This document shows positions 20,858 through 32,646 of a stretch of 64,000 nt of DNA, one piece after another. Below the pieces are notes generated by a model that was not told the origin of the DNA, ran no database searches, and saw nothing but the letters and a program-made list of their open reading frames with translations. The position numbers and the translations under genes are program-made. The stretch is from contig CM045761.1 in the NCBI GenBank assembly GCA_025200525.1, positions 136,402,223-136,466,222 on the forward strand. Reading direction: 5' to 3'. The number at the start of each line of letters is the position of its first letter. Position 1 is the first letter of the stretch. The DNA is from Camellia lanceoleosa (lineage: Eukaryota; Streptophyta; Magnoliopsida; Ericales; Theaceae).

Positions 20858-21769
20858 AATTTCATCCCCGAAATTATAAATCAAATTTTAAAACCATGCT
20901 TAAACCAATTACAACATGGATAATCAGTCAATTCCAACACCATGACCCATCCACTGGTCATTTATTCTCATCAACATAATAAACAAGTTCTCAACACTAA
21001 ATATACAATTCATATTTCCAAAACATATACAATGTTTATATTAAATCAACATAACAAAAGTTTCATTACATGCTCAAGCATTAATAAATAGGTCTGGATA
21101 TTTCTCATGGACTTCCAATTCACATTCCCAAGTTGCTTCCTCAACTCCGTGATGTCGCCACAACACTTTAACCAAGGGAATTGTCCTACCTCACAAGACT
21201 TGGTCTCAAGTATCCAAGACTCTCACCTGTCTCTCCTTATACGAGGCATCCTTATCTACCTCTAAGTTCCTCCAATCCAATAGATGCGATAGATCCGACT
21301 TATACTTCTGAAGCATACAAATATGAAGCATATCATGAACCCCGAAAAGTTATGGCGGCAAAGCCAAATGATAAGCTACCTCTCCAATCCGCTCAAGGAT
21401 CTCAAAAGGCCCAATAAATCTAGGGGACAATTTCCCACTTTTCCCAAACCTCATCAAACCCCGCCTAGGTGATATCTTCAAGAGCACGCGATCTCTCACC
21501 TCAAAAGGCAAAGGTCTCATCTTACGGTCAGCATAACTTTTTGGCGACTCTGGGTGGTAACCAACCTCTTACGAGTAAGAGCGACTTTCTCAGTTGTTTC
21601 CTAGACTAACTCTGGACCCAACATAGGTGCATCGCCTATCTCAGCCCAATATACCAGAGATCTACATGGTCGGCTATACACGGTCTCAAATGGTGCCATG
21701 TAAATACTCGACTGGAAGCTATTATTATAGGCAAATTCCACTAAGGGAAAGTGCCTCTCCCACGATCCC
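20858..21769 (-). pseudogene. Integrase C-terminus and chromodomain remnant of C
   Basis: The segment continues from the integrase core (21601-22128). It encodes recognisable pieces: QKSYADRKMRPLPFEVRD, ISPRRGLMRFGKSGKLSPRF (GPF/Y module, 21420-21470) and a chromodomain-like LWRHHGVEEATWECELE (about 21100-21160). Several stops interrupt it. The remainder to 20858 is a 3' untranslated region. Chromodomains are thought to guide integration to heterochromatin. Confidence 0.7.
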
Positions 21770-23678
21770 TTAAAGTTAAGAACACAACCCCAAAGCATAT
21801 CCTCTAGAATCTGAATGGTGAGCTTTGACTGCCTGCCAGTCTGAGGATGATATGTGGTGTTAAAAGTCAATCTTGTGCCTAAGGCATTTTCTAAGCTCTC
21901 ACACAAATGAGCCGTAAAACATGGATCTCTATCCGAAACAATCGTTACAGGGACCCCATGTAACCTCACTATGTCCCTAATATAAATGTCGGCAAGATAG
22001 TCTACTAAGTCACTCACGCACATAGGTATAAAGTGCGCTGACTTGGCTAACTGGTCAGCTACCACCCAAATCGCATCCCTACCCCGTTGAGTCCTAAGAA
22101 GACCCACAAAAAAAATCCATCGTGACATGCTTTCACTTCCACTCTGCTATAAGCAAGGGTTGCAACAAACCCGCTGGCCTCTGATGTTTGTCCTTCACTT
22201 GTTTACAAGTACGATACCTCAATACAAACGCAGCCACATCCTTCTTCATTCCCCTCCACCAAAACTGGCAACTAAGGTCATGATATATCTTTGTGCCTCC
22301 AGGATGCACCACAAGGCTTGGATGGTGGATCTCTCGGAGTACTTCCTCTCGACAGGACTCCAGCACAAAAAGACGGTCACGGTATCTAACACTCAAATCG
22401 GGATACACATTCAAGCCTTCCTCTACCCTCCCACTAGAGGCTTTTTTTAGAAGGGTTTCTACCTCAAGATCACTCTTTTGTGCTTCTACCACTCAATTCA
22501 CAAATGTAGGTTGTGCAACTACTGAAAACAAGGCTACAAACTTAACGGCCTCGCCAAGATGCAAGTCAAACTCATTAATAGCACCCAACATCTCCCATTC
22601 TCGGATGGCAATACTAGCCACACTATCAATTGTTTTCCTACTCAAAGCATCAGCCACAACATTGGCCTTTCTCGGATGATAATGCAACTCAAAGTCATAG
22701 TCTTCTATAAACTCCATCCACCTCCTTTGCCTCAAATTTAAGTCTTTCTGTGTAAAAAAATATTTCAGACTCTTGTGATCAGAAAACATTTCAAACTTCT
22801 TACCATACAGATAATACCTCCAAATCTTTAAGGCAAAGATCACCACTGCTAACTCTAGGTCATGAGTAGGGTAGTTCCTCTCATGTGTTTTCAACTGCCG
22901 TGAGCCATAGGCTACTACATTCCCCTCCTGCATGAAAACATAACCTAAACCTTCCCGTGATGCATCACAATACACTGCATAGCGCAAACCCCTCTCCGGA
23001 ATAATCAATACTGGAGCAGTGGGAAGTCTATCTTTAAGCTCTTGAGAAGACTTCTCACAAGTCTCACTCCATACAAACTTAATTCTTTTCCTTGTTAGTC
23101 TAGTCAACGGTGAAGCTAATCAAGAGAAATCTTTCACAAATCGACGGTAATACCTGGCCAACCCCAAGAAAATATGGATCTCAAAAGCATTCTTAGGTTG
23201 CTCCCAATCTTGCACTGCTTCTATCTTGGATGCATCACAGTCACTCCTTAACCGAATACCACGTTCCCTAAGAACTTAACTTATTTTAACCAGAATTCAC
23301 ATTTTCCAAACTTAGCATACAGTTTATGGGCTCTAAGTAACTCAAGCACTACCCTCAAATGTTCCTCTTGTTCCTCATCCAAGGGTGAGTAAATCAAGAT
23401 ATCGTCAATAAAGACAACCACAAAACGGTCTAGAAACTCACGGAAGATCCGTTTCATCAAATCCATAAACATGGCAAGTGCATTGGTTAGACTAAAAGGC
23501 ATTACTAGGAACTCATAATGGCCATACCGTGTACAGAATGCCATTTTCTAGATATCTTCCTCCCTTACCCTCAACTAGTGATAACCCGATCTCAGGTCTA
23601 TTTCGGAAAAGCAACAAGACCCCTTCAACTGATCAAAAAAATCATTTATACGAGGCATTGGGTACTTGTTCTTAACAG
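21770..23678 (-). pseudogene. RT-RNase H-integrase, first copy of a tandem-duplicated block in C
   Basis: Pieces read on the minus strand: RT 23678-23281 ([30 protein letters not shown] with the FIDD catalytic box), RNase H 23107-22493 ([31 protein letters not shown]), zinc-binding region 22492-22133 (HHPSLVVHPGG) and integrase core 22128-21770 (WVVADQLAKSAHFIP, IVSDRDPCF, TYHPQTGR). It starts within RT and continues into the normal element end, so its RT lacks the N-terminal fingers. Stops separate the pieces. Confidence 0.85.
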
Positions 23679-25618
23679 TTAAAGTCAAGAACACAACCTT
23701 GAAGTATATCCTTAAGGATCTGAATAGTACGCTCGGATTGCCCGTCAGTCTAAGAATGATACGCAGTGCAAAAAGTCAATCTCGTGCCCAAGGCACTCCG
23801 TAGGCTTTGCCGCAATCGATCCATAAAATGCAGATCTCTATCCGAAACTATCATCACTGAGACCCTGTGCAACATTACTATGTCCCTAATGTAAAGGTCA
23901 GCAAGATGATCTACAGAGTCACTCACAAGCATAGGTACAAAGTGCGCCAACTTATTCAACCGATCAACTACCACCCAAATCGCATCACTACCCTATTGAG
24001 TCCTAGGAAGGCCCACAACAAAATCCATCATGACATGCTCCCACCTTCACTCGGTTATAGGAAAGGGTTGCAACAAACCCACTGGGCATTGATGTTCGGC
24101 CTTCACTTGTTGACAAGTAAGGCACCTCGATACAAACACAAGTACATTCTTCTTCATTCCCCTCCACCAAAATTGGTGACTAAGGTCGCGATACATCTTT
24201 GTGCCTTCCGGTTGCACCGCAAGGTGTGAATGGTGAAACTCTCAGAGTACCTCCTCTCGGCAAGAGAACAGCATTAAAAGACAGTCACGGTACCTAATAC
24301 TTGAGTCGGGATACACATTTAAGCCTTTCTCTACCTTCTCACTAAAGATCTTTTCCTAGAGGGCTTCTACCTCAAGATCACATTTCTGTGCTTCTGTCAC
24401 TCGGTTCACAAGTGTCGATTGTGCAACTACCGAAAACAAGGCTGCAGACTTCACGAACTCGCCAAGATGCAAGTCAAACTCACCAATAGAACCCAATATC
24501 ACCTATTCCCGAATGGAAACACTAGCCACACTACCAATGGATTTCTTACTTAGAACGTCGGCCACAACATTGGCTTTCCCCAGATGATAATGCAATTCAA
24601 AGTCATAATCTCCTATAAACTCTATCCACCTCCTGTGTCTCAAATTCAAGTCCTTCTATGTAAACAGATATTTCAGACTCTTGTGATCAGAAAACACCTC
24701 AAACTTCTCATCATACAAATAATGCCTCCAAATCTTCAAGGCAAAGATCACTGCCGCTAACTCTAGGTCATAAGTAAGGTAGTTCCACTCAAGTGTTTTC
24801 AATTGCCGTGAGCCATAGGCTACTACCTTCCCCTCTTGTATCAAAACACAACCTAAACTTTCTCGTAAAGCATCACAATACATTGAATAGCCCAAACTCC
24901 TCTCCGAAATAATCAATACTAGAGTAGTGGTAAGTCTAACCTTAAGCTCTTGAAACGACTTCTCGCAAGTCTCACTCCACTCAAACTTAATCCCTTTCCT
25001 CACCAATCTAGTTAATGGTGAGGGTAATCTGGAGAAATCGTTCACGAATTGACGGTACCCGGCCAACCCCAGGAAACTACAGATCTCAAAGACATTCTAG
25101 GGTTGTTCCCAATCTTGCATTGGCTCTATCTTGGAAGAATCTATAGTCACCCCTTCTCCGGATACCACATGGCCTAAGAACTTGGCCTCTCTCAACCAGA
25201 ATTCACATTTCCCGAACTTAGCATATAGTTTGTGGGCTTTAAGTATCTCAAGTACTACCTACAAGTGTTCTTCGTGTTCCTCCTCAGAGGGTGAGTAGAT
25301 CAAAATGTCATCGACGAAGACGACTATAAAACGATCTAGAAATCCTCGGAAGATACAGTTCATCAAGTCCATAAACATGGCGAGTGCATTGGTTAGCCCA
25401 AAAGGCATCACTAAGAACTCATAATGGTCATACTGCGTACAGAATGCCATTTTCTGGATATCCTCCTTGTACACTCTCAACTGGTGATAACCCGATCTTA
25501 GGTCTATCTTAGAAAAGCAATTAGACCCCTTTAACTGATCAAACAAATCATCTATAGGAGGCATTGGGTACTTATTCTTAATAGTTACCCGGTTCAGCTT
25601 CCGATAATCAATACACAA
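23679..25618 (-). pseudogene. RT-RNase H-integrase, second copy of the duplicated block in C
   Basis: RT 25618-25259 ([20 protein letters not shown], catalytic box FVDD) is continuous with protease on its right, so this is the parental junction. RNase H 25066-24656, degraded zinc-binding region about 24480-24060, and integrase 23974-23750 (IVSDRDLHF, second catalytic Asp) follow. At 23679 the integrase sequence is cut in the middle of the core and joined to RT codons for KNKYPMP. Both copies share the unusual [11 protein letters not shown]. Pieces are split by stops. Confidence 0.85.
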
Positions 25619-26330
25619 TCACAAAGTGCCATCTTTCTTTCTGGTAAAGAGAGCTGGTGGTCTCCAAGGTAAAGTACTAGGGCGGATAAAACCCTCATCT
25701 AACAGTTCTTCGAGTTGAATCTTCAACCCACTCAACTCGGCAGGTGCAAATCTATATGGTACCACAGAAATCGGTATCGTGCCAAGCCCTAGATCAATAG
25801 AGAACTCAATCTCGTAGTGAGATGGCAAACTAGTGAGATCCTCAGGAAAAACGTCCAGGTATTCACAAACTACCCTCGACAATTCAACTCGGACTTCATC
25901 ACACTCACTACCCAAGAAGTTTGCAAGAAAACCACTAAGCTCACTCCGCCCACATATATCATATACCGGTGATAAGACTCTATCAACCCGGTCCCCCAAG
26001 AAATAAAAACAATCACCTCTCAAGGTACATACAATAACCCTCTGAAGGTAACAATCTATGACAGCCCGATACGATGACAACCAGTCCATACCCAATATTG
26101 TATCAAAACTCGACATGCCAATCAACACAAATGCAAAATGAAGTCGGCAACCGGCAATCTCTATGTCACAAACCCGACACCCCTGCTCCAAAACAATCGC
26201 ACCACCAATAGGTGACTCTACACAGAGAGGAGATGCTAACCGACTCAATTGTAACCCCAAAGCCAATGCAAATACAGCTGAGATAATGACTGGAATGCAC
26301 CTATATCAATCAACACATTAGCAATAGAAT
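25619..26330 (-). pseudogene. Protease and RT lead-in of chromovirus C
   Basis: The open frame at 26266-25619 holds the protease C-terminal motif FDTILGMDWL and the RT lead-in (LPSHYEIEFSIDLGLGTIPIS, ELKIQLEELLDEGFIRPS-type segment). The catalytic triplet, upstream at about 26300-26330, reads DIG instead of DTG with stops nearby, so the protease is dead. The order protease-RT is as in other Ty3 elements. Confidence 0.75.
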
Positions 26331-27647
26331 TACATAACAAAAAAGTACCTCACTACCGAAGGCGGTGGTACGAGGTCTGGCATGGTAACAACATCCACAC
26401 ACCCTGTAGGTCTCTGCTCAACCTACTCACCCCTCGGAGCATAAGGCTGATCCACTAACTGAGCCGAAGAGGCTCCCTGATTGGCCCTCGAGACCTGTGC
26501 TGACTGTACGGGCTGGTGGCTCTCTGTTTGCCTCGAACCAAATGGACCAGGTCTGCCATCCAACTGAGGGCAAAACCTCTTCATATGCCCTGTCTATCTA
26601 CACTGATAACAAGTAAGCAGTTGCCCTCTCCTCTGACTCTGGCTCTGAGAACGAGCTACAGACGGTGCAAACCGCTGCCCTCTTCTCATTTGCGGGCAAG
26701 CTAAAGACTTGTGGCCCAACTGGCCACACTTAAAGCAGGTAAAATCTCCATGACCACCTCTCTCAGAACCTGAACTTAGTATTGGAAAAGTGGATCTGGA
26801 CTATGCTCCCTGGGACTGCTGTGGGGTATAACCCCTCTGCCTCTTACTGTCCCCCTGAATATCCTGACTTCTCTTGGAGCCCCTCATCTCTCCTCCTCCA
26901 TCTGCATCATGGTCTCAAGATGAGCAACCTCCTCCATAAGACATCAATAATTTCTAATCATTGACCCGGCCACTTTGAACATGAGCCTAGTCCTTGACCT
27001 CTTCTCAAACACTAAACAACAGCGCTCCTCAGTCACCACGAGTTCCGCTGCAAACCTCGATAGGCTAGTAAATGCGGCCTCAAACTCGGCCATCAATGTG
27101 CTCAACTGCTTGAGCGAAGAAAACTAGTCCTTCAACTTCTCCCTAACAGTAGAAGGCAAAAAATTATCCAGGAAGGTGTCGACAAAAGCCTCCCAAGTCA
27201 CTCCAAAGTGCCCAAGCCCATACTTCCACCACTGATCTGCATCTCCCTTTAGTTGGAAGGATGCTAGGGTCACTCTCAGTGTGTCTTCCTCGATGCCAAG
27301 CATCTCAAACGTCTTCACTATCTACTCTAGCTACTCATCCGCCTTTAGTGGCTCCTTAGGATCACCCAAAAACTCGTCCTAATTCGACAGGAAGAAGCAT
27401 CACTTCAGAAAAGATGGCCCTGTCTCAACAACATGGCCTGGACTTAATTCTCAGCTTTGACAATGTCCATGGATTCCTGCAATGCTCTGGCCATTTCGCG
27501 GGCCAAATCGCTCATGGCCTGCTAACCAACTAGTTTAGTCACATTGGCCTGACCAACCCCTTTCCCTTGCATCGGAACCTCATCTGGTAAAGGCACCTCA
27601 TGCCTTCTAGGTCTACCACGCTTACCACCATGACCACATCCTGACAT
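26331..27647 (-). pseudogene. Gag of chromovirus C
   Basis: The start codon at 27647 opens a basic N-terminus (MSGCGHGGKRGRPRR). The capsid core is readable at 27318-27124 (VTLASFQLKGDADQWWKYG, FVDTFLDNFLPSTVREK), typical of Retrotrans_gag. Zinc-knuckle sequences lie at 26580-26740 (CFKCGQLGHKSLACP-type, with a second, broken knuckle CYQCR..GHMKRFCP). Stops and frameshifts are frequent. Confidence 0.75.
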
Positions 27648-27981
27648 TCAAATAAATGTAACAAAAGAGATTATCACATTTACAAATGTGTTGAAGCTAA
27701 CTCACTCATGTCCTAATGCGGTAGACAATAGTAATTCACTCCACATAATCACGTAGTCACATAAACACGTATAAATTTTCTTTCTAGATAATGACTGTCC
27801 CGCGGTGTTGCCAGAGTTCCAATTAGAAATAGCAGTGATTAGGAATTATGTCCTATACCCATATAATCACATAAACATGTTATCACATAAGCATACTATA
27901 CATACAGATATCTCTGTAAAGAGAGACAAACCCATTGTGGTAATAACCACTTTCCACGTACCCAAAGTATTCAAACCCGGT
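27648..27981. other. Leader of chromovirus C
   Basis: Non-coding leader between the primer site and gag on the minus strand. AT-rich, with no recognisable motif beyond the primer site at its right end. Confidence 0.5.
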
Positions 27982-27995
27982 AAGCTCTGATACCA
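27982..27995 (-). promoter_or_regulatory. Primer binding site (initiator Met tRNA) of C
   Basis: On the minus strand TGGTATCAGAGCTT lies three bases inside the LTR end. This is the well-known complement of the 3' end of plant initiator tRNA-Met, used by many chromoviruses. Confidence 0.9.
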
Positions 27996-27998
27996 AAT

Positions 27999-29774
27999 TG
28001 TAACACCTCAAAATAAATACAGTAAACCATCCACGACGATAAATAAATGACAAGGTAAATCAGAGTATAATGTCCTTCCATTACATAAGACTTAGTTGTA
28101 TAAAGAAGTGACACATGCGATATATGTTCATAAACAACACATCTTGAATCTACAACATGTGTCACGAAACAATAAAAAGGAATGAAAGCTAAACAGATAT
28201 TTATATGCCCTAAAGCCTACATCTTTCCAAGTCAAGGCTTGGGTATATCAAAAGTGAGTCTTAAGCTCAATACAAATAAACCCCTAGGCTTGTACAAAAG
28301 TGAATACAAACTAACAAAACTAAGCCTTGGCAAAGGCATATCACCAGCACTTGAAAATGGTTTTTCCCAAATAGGTGAGCCAAAACCTAGTAGAAATAAT
28401 CTAACACAATATATGAATCTTAACAAAGATATAAGGGTGAAATGCATATGCAATGCCCCTGCCAAAACAGTTTACATTTTTTTTTTCAAAAACATGCCAT
28501 GCTCACATTATATCACAATTCTCAAATCATGCCCTATACCATAGGAAACAAGAGGGAATTCTCAAACTGGTACAACTTTTCACAGATATTTCGTTCTTAG
28601 GAAACTGTCAAACGGCACCCATGTAAACGTAGCCTATTCAAGCGCTACTATTGCCATTTTATGGATATTTCGCCCACTGGAATCAGCACCTATGTACATG
28701 CCTATTTTTCGGGACTTTCACCTTAGACACACAAGCTAACTTAATTTGGTGATACACACTTCTTTCCAACGTTCACCCATTTCTCTTAAAATCATATACA
28801 TTTGCAATGTATTAAATAAGCAACAATGTTCAATGCACATAGATGTGAAATTAGTTTCAATTCACCTAATCCTCATGTAATTTCTACAACAATCATAGCT
28901 ATCCTCCACCAATAACCCAAAACAGATATTTCTAAATAGATATATAATCACCAATACATATAAACTTCTCTAAAATTTAAGATGTGAGTGACAATACATA
29001 TCCAACTTCACTATCTATAACAACATCTGTCCAATTTTACATTTCCAACATCAATTCCATTTATTTATACAAAATAAATGTTTGAGACATTTAGGGCAAA
29101 ACCCCCTTACTTCCAAAATCTAGTCCAAGTATCAAAACCAATAATTTTCTCACAACTCAACCTCATTTCCTATCCCACAACCATTTTCAATGCATTTGTT
29201 TGAAAACCCCTCTTTTGATTTTAAACCAAAACCCTAGGTTTGTTCAAAATCCTCCAAAATCATAAGGTTTGTTTCATAAAAGCAAATATTTAAGTTAAAA
29301 ATCATACAAAAGTGTAGTGAATCTCTACCTCAAAGTTAGAAGACTAAGGAGAGAGTGTAGAAACCTCAAGGAAGCCGAAATCCAACTCTATTTAGATGAA
29401 ACGAGGCTCTAGGTGAGTTCTATCCTTTTTACAAAGGGAATAAGGTGGAGAAATGGGTTGATCTTAGTGTATTTGTAGAGAGAGAGAGAGAGGGTAAGTT
29501 ATAGAGAGAGAAGCTTTAGATTTAGGGTTTTGAAATGTTTCAAAAAGAGGGAAAGAGAGAGAGAGATGAAAAACTGATGTAAAAAGGGACCTTTAAGAAC
29601 TGATCTACGCACAATCTGCCCGAGCGCAAGAAGTGACGCTTAAGCGTCCATACACAAAAATGATTACCGCTCGAGCACAAGAAGTGACGCTCAAGTGTCA
29701 AGATATAATAAAAAGGGCATAGCAGCTCAAGTGCAGAATGCACACTCCCAGAAATTTTGCAAACAGATGCCTAC
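27999..29774 (-). repeat. 5' LTR of chromovirus C, outer part displaced
   Basis: The LTR ends on the minus strand with ...GGTGTTACA at 27999. It matches the D LTR from 29775 onward (AATGAAAGCTAAACAGATAT at about 28180 and 29942). It stops at 29774 at the point equivalent to about 20504 of the 3' LTR, so about 330 bases of the LTR start are missing here. They probably lie beyond D, outside the window. Confidence 0.8.
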
Positions 29775-30246
29775 TATAACACCCTAAAATAAATTGAATA
29801 AACCCGTCTTATAAGAGGAAAAAAAGTTGAAACAAGATTCTTTCATTAATTTGAGTCGATATACAAAAGTGGCACATGCATTACACATTCATAAATGATT
29901 CATCCTAAATCTACAGAATGTGTTAGAAGCAGTAATAAGAAATGAAAGCTAAACAGATATCCAAATGCCTTAAAGGCTTACATCTTTCCAAGATTGTGCT
30001 TAGTTTTAACAAAATGAGTCAAAAGCTGAATACAATTAAAGCCCTAGGCTTGTACAAAGTTATACACAAAAAAATTTTTAAAAAAAAAATTTGATTCTTC
30101 GGCTCCACAGTCCTTCAAAGCTAAGTTTTTAGTGGAGACATATCACAAATACTTGAAAAATATTTTTCCCAAATAGGGTGAGCCAAAGCCCAGTAGAAAC
30201 AATCTAATAGAGTATATGAATCTTAATAAAGATATAAGTTTGAGAT

Positions 30247-32646
30247 TGTGACGACCCGGACCTCCGAACTAGTATATTATGTTATTTTAATGAGCCTAAT
30301 TGCATGATTGTGTGTTTACTTATGTGACATGCTTAATTTTGTAATTATCTGTTATTACATGGAATATCTATTCGAATTGAGAACTTAGAGATAGAAATTG
30401 AGAGCTAGCCCAACAGGCTAATTAGAATATTTATGATTTTATGGCAACTTTAATTGAAATTTGATTTGGATCAAAATAATTAGAATAAAATGATTAAATT
30501 AGTTAGATTAAGCCTAGTTAATTAGCCTTAACCATATTTGATTAGGCTAACTTAATTACACCCTATATAAGGCTCTAATTAAGCCTTGAGTTCACATATA
30601 CACACTTTTAAGCTGAGAATTTGAGGAAGAGGAGATTTGAAGATTATTGCTAGAATTTTGGTGAATTGAGCTCGGCCAACACTTGAATTCACACATTCGG
30701 TATGAGATTCATCCTAAATTCTTGGAATTGAGTAATGTAGAAACTAAGTGCATGGAGTTATAGGATCATTTGCTTGAATTTGAGTAGGTTGAGCATGAAT
30801 TACCATGAATATGATGAACTTGAGTTGAATTATGCACGTGCATGCTTAATCTTTCATTTTTGAGTTAAGATTTCTTGAAATTCATACATGCATAAAGCTT
30901 AGGAGGCATGAACTGGAAGATCATCCATGAATTCATGCATTTCATATCGCTTTGTGGTGTTTTAACATGAAGAGGACTCAATCCATTACATGCATGGTTT
31001 TAACTTGATAGTATAAGCTCAAATTTGGACAATTGGAGCATGATTTTGAATAAATGGTTTCAAATTGGAAGTACTTTCATGTTATACAATGTTTTTCCAA
31101 ATTTTTATACCAAAACACAAGTTTTGGACCTTTGAATATCAATTTTGAAGATCAAACACAAGTCGTTGTGTCCGCTCGAGCAAAGAGAGTGTCGCTCGAG
31201 TGTGAAATCGAGCTCCCAAAAGTTTTGCAAAATTTTGGAGTCCGCTTGAGCGACCAAAGTGCCGCTCGAGCAAGGACCCTTTTTACTCAGTCCTCCACTC
31301 AAGCGATCGTCGAACAAGAATTTCATGCAACCAATACTTGCCAAGTTTGCAAACTGCTTGAGCGACCACCTTTGTTTATGAGCCCCAGCTAGAGCAAAGG
31401 AAGTTGCGCTTGAGCGGAGACCCTGTTTTCAGCAAATTTTGAGGAACTCTTTTAAGTGCATATTTTGCATCCTCATGCCACTCCAAGTGTTCTTAGGCAC
31501 CATTTGGACTCATATAATCATAGAATGAGTTAGACACATATGAGGAGAATTGAATTAAAATGAATTGGCGCTTCAACTGTGCTTCTGTTATGTGTTTTGT
31601 TTAGGTGGATGTCCGAGGCGTAGTGACAACTCAAACCACTGTGAGTAGTAACTTTATAAAGATATGTTCAAGTAATATTATTTTTGAAATTGTTATTGTT
31701 CTTGGAATCAACATGTGATTGATTGAATGGTTTATCGAAAAGTTATTTTGTAATGATGAATGAAGGTCATTTTTGAAATGTATTTGTGGCATCCATTGAG
31801 CATAGGCACTTGCTTGGGGGTAACAGTACCACGACTATTGGTTGTAGGCCCTTGACTAGGGGTAACAATACTATGGCTATAGGATTATTTGAAACACAGA
31901 GATATCTAGTGTTAGACCCTCTGTGGTCTACTGGTTTGACCCTTCGTGGTCTATTAGTTTGACCCTCTGTAGTCCATTGGTTTGACCCTTTGTAGTCCAT
32001 TGGTTTGACCCTTCGTGGTCCATTGGTTTTCGCTTCACTGTGATTGGAATATTATTGTTCATTGGTGTGCCACTTAATTTGATATTGAATGACATCGATC
32101 ATGAAATTTATTGAATATTGAGAACTGAAATGAGAATTTGATTAACATGTTATCGAACTTCATTCATATAACCTCTTTATTCTATTATTACTCATTGGGC
32201 CCCAGCTCACTACTTATTTATATATATGTAGGTGGACAAGCTGATCATCAGAGTGAAGAAAACCTCGAGTCTACCCCGGGTCAGCCTTTTGAGGAGTTTC
32301 CAAGTGAAGTAATCAGGCACAGGTAGAGCCATGTTAGTTGAACTTCCTTCTTTTTGTTTGTTTGAAGGTTTTGTATTTGTGTATCTTTTTGGGTTTTTTT
32401 TTAATACTATAAAGTGTGGAGGTTGAACCTAATGTGGTGTATGTATATAAAAAGTGAATCTTTACTTATGATATGAAGTCCTTTTCATGTATGCACAGTT
32501 CAATAAAAAAAAATTATGTTATTTTAGACTTCCGCTAAGCCTCGTATCTTATATTCAAGAGTCTATTTGTATGGAGGCCTTAGGTAATTGATGATTACTG
32601 GCCGGTCATGACGCTAAACCTATAGGGGTGGGTTTGGGTCTTGACA
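30247..32646 (+). mobile_element. Solo LTR 1 (2400 bp), target duplication GAGAT
   Basis: It starts TGTGACGACCCGGACC and ends GGGTGGGTTTGGGTCTTGACA. The 5-bp duplication GAGAT lies at 30242-30246 and 32647-32651. A plus-strand TATA box CCCTATATAAGG is at 30561-30572. CTCGAG-centred motifs lie at 31165-31270, and a 24-bp minisatellite at 31911-32030. It is a recombined remnant with no internal region, of the same LTR family as 56646-58606 and 59588-63042. Confidence 0.92.
31911..32030. repeat. 24-bp minisatellite in solo LTR 1
   Basis: About five units of TTTGACCCTTCGTGGTC plus TATTGG/CATTGG occur in a row with small changes (CTCTGTGGTC, CCTTTGTAGTCC). Just upstream (31800-31880) two copies of a GGGGTAACA...ACGACTAT phrase also repeat. 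Confidence 0.8.

Larger units (their letters stand above)
20315..29774 (-). mobile_element. Chromovirus C (Tekay/Del-like Ty3 element)
   Basis: Minus-strand order: 5' LTR 29774-27999 (outer end cut by element D), Met-tRNA primer site, gag, protease, RT-RNase H-integrase (block present twice), chromodomain-like end, polypurine tract, then a truncated 3' LTR (20841-20315). RT motifs ([30 protein letters not shown]), the integrase with GPF/Y module and a WE-containing chromodomain end (ATWECELEVHEKYPDLF) are typical of plant Tekay-type chromoviruses. Many stops and frameshifts are present throughout. Confidence 0.88.

Noticed and set aside
29480..29575. GAGAGA runs as a regulatory GAGA element
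   Set aside because: Simple microsatellite, also present at 58760-58790 and 33480-33545. Nothing ties it to a function.
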